This document shows, piece by piece, positions 59,301 to 64,000 of a stretch of 64,000 nucleotides of DNA (positions are counted from its first letter, which is position 1; every line of letters starts with the position of its first letter). The stretch is from Aporrectodea caliginosa. Lineage: Eukaryota; Annelida; Clitellata; Crassiclitellata; Lumbricidae. Both the position numbers and the translations under genes were made by a program. The stretch lies in the NCBI GenBank assembly GCA_020284085.1, contig JACEVL010000155.1, forward strand, positions 1,410,001 through 1,474,000. Direction: 5' to 3'. The notes under the pieces were generated by a model. That model ran no database searches. It had not been told where the DNA came from and saw only the letters and a list, made by a program, of their open reading frames with translations.

Positions 59301-62300
59301 CATTTGGGAATGCAACCTATCAGTATGGCAGTGTTAAAGTTTCACTGACAAATCACATTCCTAACACTAAGCCTACTGAAAGACTTGCACAATAGCCAAA
59401 ACAAGTCAGAAAAATTAAACTAAAAAATTCATAACTAAACTTTAAACAGGATTTTGGGACTGGATTAAGTAAACATCATGATCTAGTACTGCTGATTTGA
59501 CCCATTTAGCATGCTGAAATGTTTGTACTGGCACTTAGCCAAATTCTGGGCACACTTATAATAAAGAATTTCCCTGTTGACTGTGCCCATCATCAGCTCA
59601 CAGACACAACTCTGTCCTTGCTTTGCTTGTAATAAACTTTCAAAACACAATGTAATGTTTACAGTTAGACACTTTAAAATAGTTGCCTTTTTACTATACT
59701 AACTTCAGCAGCATTGTGAAGTGATTGGTATCCAGTTTGAGAGACTTGATGCTACTTGCTACAATGTCACCCTGCTGAGTGGCCTCTTCAATCATCTGTT
59801 CAATCTCTGGCCAATCAATCTGATTTGCCAGTGCACTGCGAATCACGGTTATTGCTCGATCAACCTAACAGTCAACAACCACCAGCAAAAAAGTCATTAC
59901 ATCAGGTTATGTAATACGCATATATGCATGTACCATGTATGTATGCAAGTGACCAGTACATATGTATTTACGTATATGTGTATGTTATTTTGTATCAATG
60001 TTCCACTCACTTTTCAGCATAAGCTCTTTCTTCAAACATTCATTCCCAGTATTTATGGTACAACAACTGCCTCTGACATACACTTGTACACTTTATATTA
60101 ATACTAACCATTGGGAGATTCATTTCAATAAATTTTGCTTTTCTGGTGTCCAATTCTTGCTCTGTTTTCAAAGCATCCAATCGTTTAACATGTTCGTTTT
60201 TTATACCATCCAACTTCTTCAGAGCAGTTTTTTCCTAAGGAAAAGGGATGAAAAACGAACAAAGATTTAAGAACAAAAGAAGATATTAAGTTAAGAATAC
60301 CCATTTTTGCTACTCTTCTGCAGCTCGTAAACACAATTAAAGACTTGGAAATACTCTTCTGCACTGAAAAGCAGGTAAACCTACTGATATGTTATCTGCT
60401 CTCATATAATTGAGCAATGTCTGGTAAGCTTGGTAATTAAAATATAAAATTCTCACTTATAACGTTTTGATGCGTGCACAATAGATTAAAGTGTTAACTA
60501 CCTGCTATAAATGAACTAAATGTTATTAAAACTGTTATTCAAAACAAAAACAAAACTACAAATCCTATACTACAGAGATTTAAAAAGCATCTTACATCTG
60601 ATACATTTTATTATAAAGTGTACAAATTCTTCTAAGCCTCTTAGGATAACTTGAACTTCATGAATATAGTCACAAAAAGACAAAAAAGAGTGCCCCTCAT
60701 ACACTTACTGAATTAAATCATGAGAGAAAAGACAGCTTAAACTACAAATAGATTTCTAAACTAAACTTCTAGCTATTGCAACCTGTTGAATAAGCTTTCT
60801 GTCCTGCTTCTGACTTTCAATCTTCGAGAAAAATTCATCAACCGCCTTCGACAAAAACAAACACAAAGACTGTTACAATGCAATAAAGAACAACCACGTG
60901 CGAATAAGAGATCATGCGTAAATTTTAAATATGAGCAGCACTGATAATTATAATCTGCTCATTCAAATACTAGTAACAAGACTAGTCAACTTTAAATTAA
61001 TGACTTCCATGGCAACAGTGTCAAATTCACAGGATTGCCAAGAATGCTTGAACCGGTCAGTTTGAAGAAATATTATGTTGAAGATTAATAAATTTATCAC
61101 AAAAAAACTCATGTTAGAAACACATACTCTTCAATATTAAAATATGCAGACACAAAAAGAATGTAGATGCATCACAGTTAAGAAAGCAATATTAAAAACA
61201 GCTCTATACTCCAATATGCTGCAAGGTTTAAACGTGAAGTTTTTGTTTACCCGGTCAAAGAAAGAAAACGGAACATTTGGCTGATGCTCATGCTGTTTAA
61301 AGAGGAATGGATGGAATTCCGAATACCTAACATACACAAAAATATTGCTCTTTACACAAAATGTGTCAATATATCTTCATCAATAAAAATGAAAGACATC
61401 TAAATTTACTGATACTGTAAATATTAACAAATATCTTAACTGAGATAAACTTCTAACAAGTGAACTACTCTGATTAACAGTCAACATTCAAATAAATATG
61501 CAAAAGCAAAAGCAGCCGATGAATGCAAATAAATCTGACCTTCACAAATTAATTACAATATAAGTAATTCTTGGCAAAGCAATATCTTGGCAAAGCTGTG
61601 ATATACCAAACTAGAAATTAACAACACAAAGAGAAGATTAAAATTTACGTCATTAGGACTTCATTTTCTCCGACAGCAGCAACTGCCTTCTTTTCTTTCT
61701 GTTGAATAATGTATCCCTGTCAAAGACACAAACAATCATATAAATGGCTTATTTTAAGACCACAAAGGTTCACTTATTGCTACTGATTTATACAGAAAAT
61801 TCAACTTCAATAATTTATTAATTCAAAAATGGTATAAGCTCTACTGATGATGAAAGTACTACTTGAATACCACACATATGTGACCCGTCATCACAAAACC
61901 AGTCGCAACTTCAAAATTAATTTTTTTTAGTTTTTAACACCATCATGAAGGTGGTTTATTTACCTTTTCAAAACTGTTTTCAGTTTTGTTATACCTCACA
62001 TACAACCGAAGTTACAGAATTTTCAATCTGACGGTTTACATAGATTGTTACTGGAGAAAAATGCGTTTAAAGTTAAGTCATATTATTATTGATATTCTTC
62101 CTAGTAACGGCTATTTCTGTTGGACCGATTTAGCTCAAATTTGGCATCCTTTCAGCGGATCCCATTGTAAATGCACTGGCCAAATTTGGTGGAGATATCT
62201 CAATAAGTAAAAAAGTTATAAAAGTTATTACCGGCTTTAAATTTCAGCCGCACGCGTGACTCGCTCGCGATTTTCCATACCACGTCCACATATTCGTGCC

Positions 62301-64000
62301 AAAACTCGTACTCTTTCGATCGATCCCATCCTTTAGCATTAAATTTGATTAAACTCGCAATATTGTCCTCCATTTAGAAAATTAAGCTTATTAAGCGAAA
62401 AATGGAAGATATAAAAAAATCAGCTTGTTCACCCGCTCTATTAACCTGACATTTAACCAACTAGGTCATGCGAATGCCCTGTTTAAAGGCGACCTTTCAG
62501 ACCTTCAGCCAACCACGGTTCAAGATTTTGTCACGTGACCTGCGTTGCTAGTGAAGTATAGAAATGTTTACATAAGCCAACCTGTTTTGGGCCAATCCCT
62601 GTGCACAGCAAATAAAAGAAGGTCATGTTTTATTAATAGAACAGGAAAAGGGGATTTCCTTCTTCAAAACGAGCCTAGTCACGCTACAAAACTCGAACTG
62701 TAAGCTACTCAAATGCCTCAACAAATATAACGAAATTTTGACTTACATTCTGAATTTCCATCTCGAAACAGATATAGGGCTCCTAGTAAAAAGTGTTTTA
62801 TACGCATTTAGATACGTGTAAGCAAAGATGCTCTTTATTATTTCAATTAAATATATATTTTTGTAATTGTTTATGCGTTAATGTCAATTTCGACCAGTTT
62901 GACTTTTCCAACTTAATTGGCCGTTTTCTGCGTAATAACATTTTGCGACAAGCGACTGATTTCGTGATGACGGGTCACATATAAGCTCCATCACTGAATA
63001 CTGCAGATACAGTAAGAGTCAATATATTAGGAGTAAATAAATTTGAATCAAACTTAAATAAATAAAGATACAATAGAAATGACTAAATTGAAGATATTTC
63101 AGATAAGAATCTCTTTATTACCTGAGAAGTTTCTACATTTACGTTGGTCATAATTGCCTCAGCCTGGTGTAAAGCTTCCAAAAGACGACTTGCATCTGTT
63201 TGCAGAAATATAATAACTAATCACTGGACAAATTTCTTGATCAACATTGTTCATAACCATCTTAGGCTGATTAAAGGCATCCAAAAGATGACTTCATCTC
63301 TTCATAAAAGCATAACCACTATCATCAACAATTTCTACCCCAATACCATGCAGTCTCCTCGACCTGACGCCCCTAATTCTGACCTGGCACCGAAACAGAC
63401 CAAACAACCTGTCTATCGTGGACTTGATTTGATATAACACCAGTGAATAAGCTGGTTTCCCTGACGTGGCTTCTATGTGGTGATGAGAAATTTTGGAGAT
63501 ACAGATTACACAACTATAGTATAGTCTTTTAATGACTCCTCTGATTGGTGCGACATCATACTGCCAATTTAAATTCTAGGTAAACAGTTCAAAATTTTAC
63601 AATGGTATATTTATACCAAGCTGTTCAAATAGTACTATTTTGACAAACTTTAAAATTTTCCCAAAGGTTATTTAAAATTACATAAAACGTGAAATTCATA
63701 TACACAACTACATTATGTCAGAAACCCTGTTCTAACACTGGAAATGCATGAAACGGATCTTCTACGAATTATGTATGACATCTGCAGATACAAAACCCTT
63801 AAATATTACACACTCAGACATGCCTAATTATGTATCAAATTATGCACTAGTAACTAGATATTGATATAGCAATTTTTAAGAAGCGTTGCAAAGATGCTGA
63901 AGAATAGTTAACTAACAGATCTAAACAAGTGCAACTTAGGAAAACAACGTGCATCATACCTTCTGCAATCTTGAAGTCATGGCCAAGTCGAGCATTAATG
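44369..64000 (-). CDS. NEMF: NEMF (Rqc2/Tae2 family), ribosome quality control factor; 26 exons, 5' part beyond window
   Basis: Exons (ascending): 44369-44446, 44736-44815, 45200-45243, 47204-47307, 47737-47864, 48390-48579, 49676-49753, 50361-50465, 51227-51296, 51854-52003, 52647-53029, 53268-53326, 53583-53640, 54155-54267, 54864-54926, 55565-55668, 57243-57331, 58130-58193, 58639-58749, 59704-59864, 60109-60234, 60783-60845, 61251-61326, 61649-61716, 63122-63195, 63960->64000. Every phase joins, giving 892 residues plus stop; human NEMF has about 1076, so roughly 190-200 N-terminal residues are outside. NEMF binds split 60S subunits carrying stalled peptidyl-tRNA, recruits the ligase Listerin and directs C-terminal tailing. 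Visible in order: end of NFACT-N, coiled coil, NFACT-R, acidic then lysine-rich linker, NFACT-C. No break in frame is seen. Confidence 0.97.
45863..46970 (+). pseudogene. 5'-truncated L2/CR1-like LINE: reverse transcriptase C-terminal half plus 3' UTR
   Basis: An open frame runs from about 45863 through the annotated-length ORF to TGA at 46801. It starts at the catalytic palm motif, read here as HADDTQLF (normally YADD), then shows [72 protein letters not shown] and [13 protein letters not shown], the classic RT-thumb and tail blocks of L2-type elements. The ~165 bp 3' UTR ends in GATTACGATTACA, matching other fragments in the window. It lies antisense inside a NEMF intron. No RT fingers or endonuclease are present, so the copy is dead, but the long open frame suggests recent insertion. 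Confidence 0.93.
47737..53029 (-). CDS. NEMF: NEMF: acidic and lysine-rich linker exons
   Basis: Exon 52647-53029 encodes long Glu/Asp/Ser runs. Exon 51854-52003 joins it using the acceptor at 52004-52005, the only one that keeps the frame. Then come ELKKKKKV, a short [13 protein letters not shown] stretch, [33 protein letters not shown], and another acidic exon. The linker is low in complexity and poorly conserved except for the [10 protein letters not shown] block. The join from 49676 to 48579 is phase 0, giving [12 protein letters not shown], which aligns with the vertebrate LLGSAGSNREEK. Confidence 0.9.
47944..48013 (-). mobile_element. ~70-bp TIR element (family P), copy 3, in NEMF intron
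   Basis: On the + strand TAACACTTTACCAACGAGCT, then GCATTGGTCTCCCAGTCGCT, TTTAGTACACTC and GTTGTTAAAGTGTTAA. It is in the reverse orientation to copies 1, 2 and 4, between NEMF exons 47737-47864 and 48390-48579. Confidence 0.72.
51047..51123 (+). mobile_element. ~70-bp TIR element (family P), copy 4, in NEMF intron
   Basis: CACACTTTAACATTTAACAA begins it, with GAGAGTGTGCTAAAAGTGAC, GGGAAACCAAAGCAG and CATCGCTAAAGTGTTAAG at the end. It lies between NEMF exons 50361-50465 and 51227-51296. Confidence 0.7.
52420..52485 (+). repeat. LINE 3' end with GGCGCTATATAAAT and GAATG tail in NEMF intron
   Basis: GTAGTAACCTTGAAGGGGCG and CTATATAAATCTTTGGAATG, with ACGAATGAATGA, match the 3' end at 4885-4946 almost exactly, including the AGTGGTAACC/AGTAGTAACC lead-in. 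Confidence 0.8.
53268..55668 (-). CDS. NEMF: NEMF: NFACT-R (DUF814) RNA-binding domain exons
   Basis: Five short exons (55565-55668, 54864-54926, 54155-54267, 53583-53640, 53268-53326) encode [75 protein letters not shown] and [14 protein letters not shown], the most conserved part of the family. The domain continues into [13 protein letters not shown] at the start of exon 52647-53029. NFACT-R binds tRNA/rRNA elements on the obstructed 60S subunit. Confidence 0.97.
56152..56949 (+). pseudogene. 5'-truncated non-LTR retrotransposon, RT C-terminus and 3' UTR with ATTG tail
   Basis: The frame beginning [20 protein letters not shown] continues through [30 protein letters not shown] and [14 protein letters not shown] to a stop at 56643. 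These are the RT thumb and C-terminal blocks of a second LINE family, different from the copy at 45863. The 3' UTR runs to AATAAAGCATTGATTGATTGA. The catalytic domain is missing. It is antisense within the NEMF intron 55669-57242. Confidence 0.88.
57243..64000 (-). CDS. NEMF: NEMF: end of NFACT-N and coiled-coil exons
   Basis: Ten exons carry conserved NEMF blocks: [42 protein letters not shown] (start of the coiled coil), [49 protein letters not shown] and [15 protein letters not shown]. The paired helices form the long coiled coil that in the known Rqc2/NEMF structure reaches to Listerin on the 60S subunit. [11 protein letters not shown] acidic patch precedes the [13 protein letters not shown] block, as in the vertebrate protein. 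Confidence 0.95.
58995..59062 (+). repeat. SINE 3' end (GGCGCTATATAAAT plus AATAC tail)
   Basis: GCAAGAGGCGCTATATAAAT is followed by TGAGATATACAATACAATAC, the same tail structure as the SINE at 41491-41733 but without the tRNA head. It is within a NEMF intron. Confidence 0.65.
61876..62982. mobile_element. ~1-kb TIR DNA element, copy B
   Basis: It begins ATATGTGACCCGTCATCACA with AACCAGTCGCAA and ends CGACTGATTTCGTGATGACG plus GGTCACATAT. It is diverged from copy A internally but has the same termini. It lies in the NEMF intron between 61716 and 63122 and has no coding capacity. Confidence 0.82.
63355..63510 (+). repeat. L2/CR1-like LINE 3' end, in NEMF intron
   Basis: It reads [19 protein letters not shown] then stop, followed by GAATAAGCTGGTTTCCCTGA and CGTGGCTTCTATGTGG, ending AGATACAGATTACA. 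It is antisense to NEMF between exons 63122-63195 and 63960. Confidence 0.85.

Overview
The window is animal nuclear DNA. Coding sequence is split into many short exons by GT-AG introns, repeats are dense and diverse (LINE tails, tRNA-derived SINEs, MITEs, long microsatellites), and nothing resembles operons or ribosome binding sites. An OAMB-type octopamine receptor gene, vertebrate-type telomere-like CCCTAA repeats inside one element, and the mix of L2/CR1-like LINEs, tRNA SINEs and hAT relics suggest a marine invertebrate, either a non-chordate deuterostome or a lophotrochozoan. The sequence alone does not settle the phylum.

Three real protein-coding genes are visible. (1) On the + strand, 5842-18282, a two-exon biogenic-amine GPCR of the alpha1-adrenergic-like octopamine (OAMB) type, predicted 626 aa, split by a 10.6 kb intron with a GC donor. 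(2) On the - strand, 40992-31663, a complete eight-exon mitochondrial 2,4-dienoyl-CoA reductase (DECR1), predicted 334 aa, with every splice phase consistent. (3) On the - strand, from beyond the right edge to 44369, 26 exons (892 residues) of NEMF, the ribosome quality control factor; its first roughly 190-200 residues lie outside the window. NEMF and DECR1 run head to tail about 3.4 kb apart. The three genes have unrelated functions (signalling, lipid oxidation, translation quality control), so their proximity implies no shared pathway.

Layout: 1-5 kb, repeat remnants and an AT microsatellite. 5-18.3 kb, the receptor gene, whose intron holds long ATA, GAA/GGA, CTGT and ATG arrays plus LINE pieces. 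18.3-31.6 kb, a gene-poor interval with a long pyrimidine tract, a 21-bp minisatellite, a hAT-type MITE, a foldback palindrome, a GGGGCCGTCC MITE and a 1-kb TIR element. 31.6-41 kb, DECR1, whose first intron is packed with hAT elements, a hairpin and a telomere-repeat MITE. 41-44.4 kb, three tRNA-derived SINEs, a perfect 26-bp palindrome and a broken hAT transposase tail. 44.4-64 kb, NEMF, with two antisense LINE reverse-transcriptase 3' ends, a second copy of the 1-kb TIR element and a small palindromic element in its introns.

I saw no convincing new multi-gene system. The most interesting structures are a 38-bp copy of the receptor 5' leader inside a retroelement in its own intron, a four-copy ~70-bp terminal-inverted-repeat element, a MITE carrying telomere-like repeats, and several DNA transposons with clear target-site duplications.
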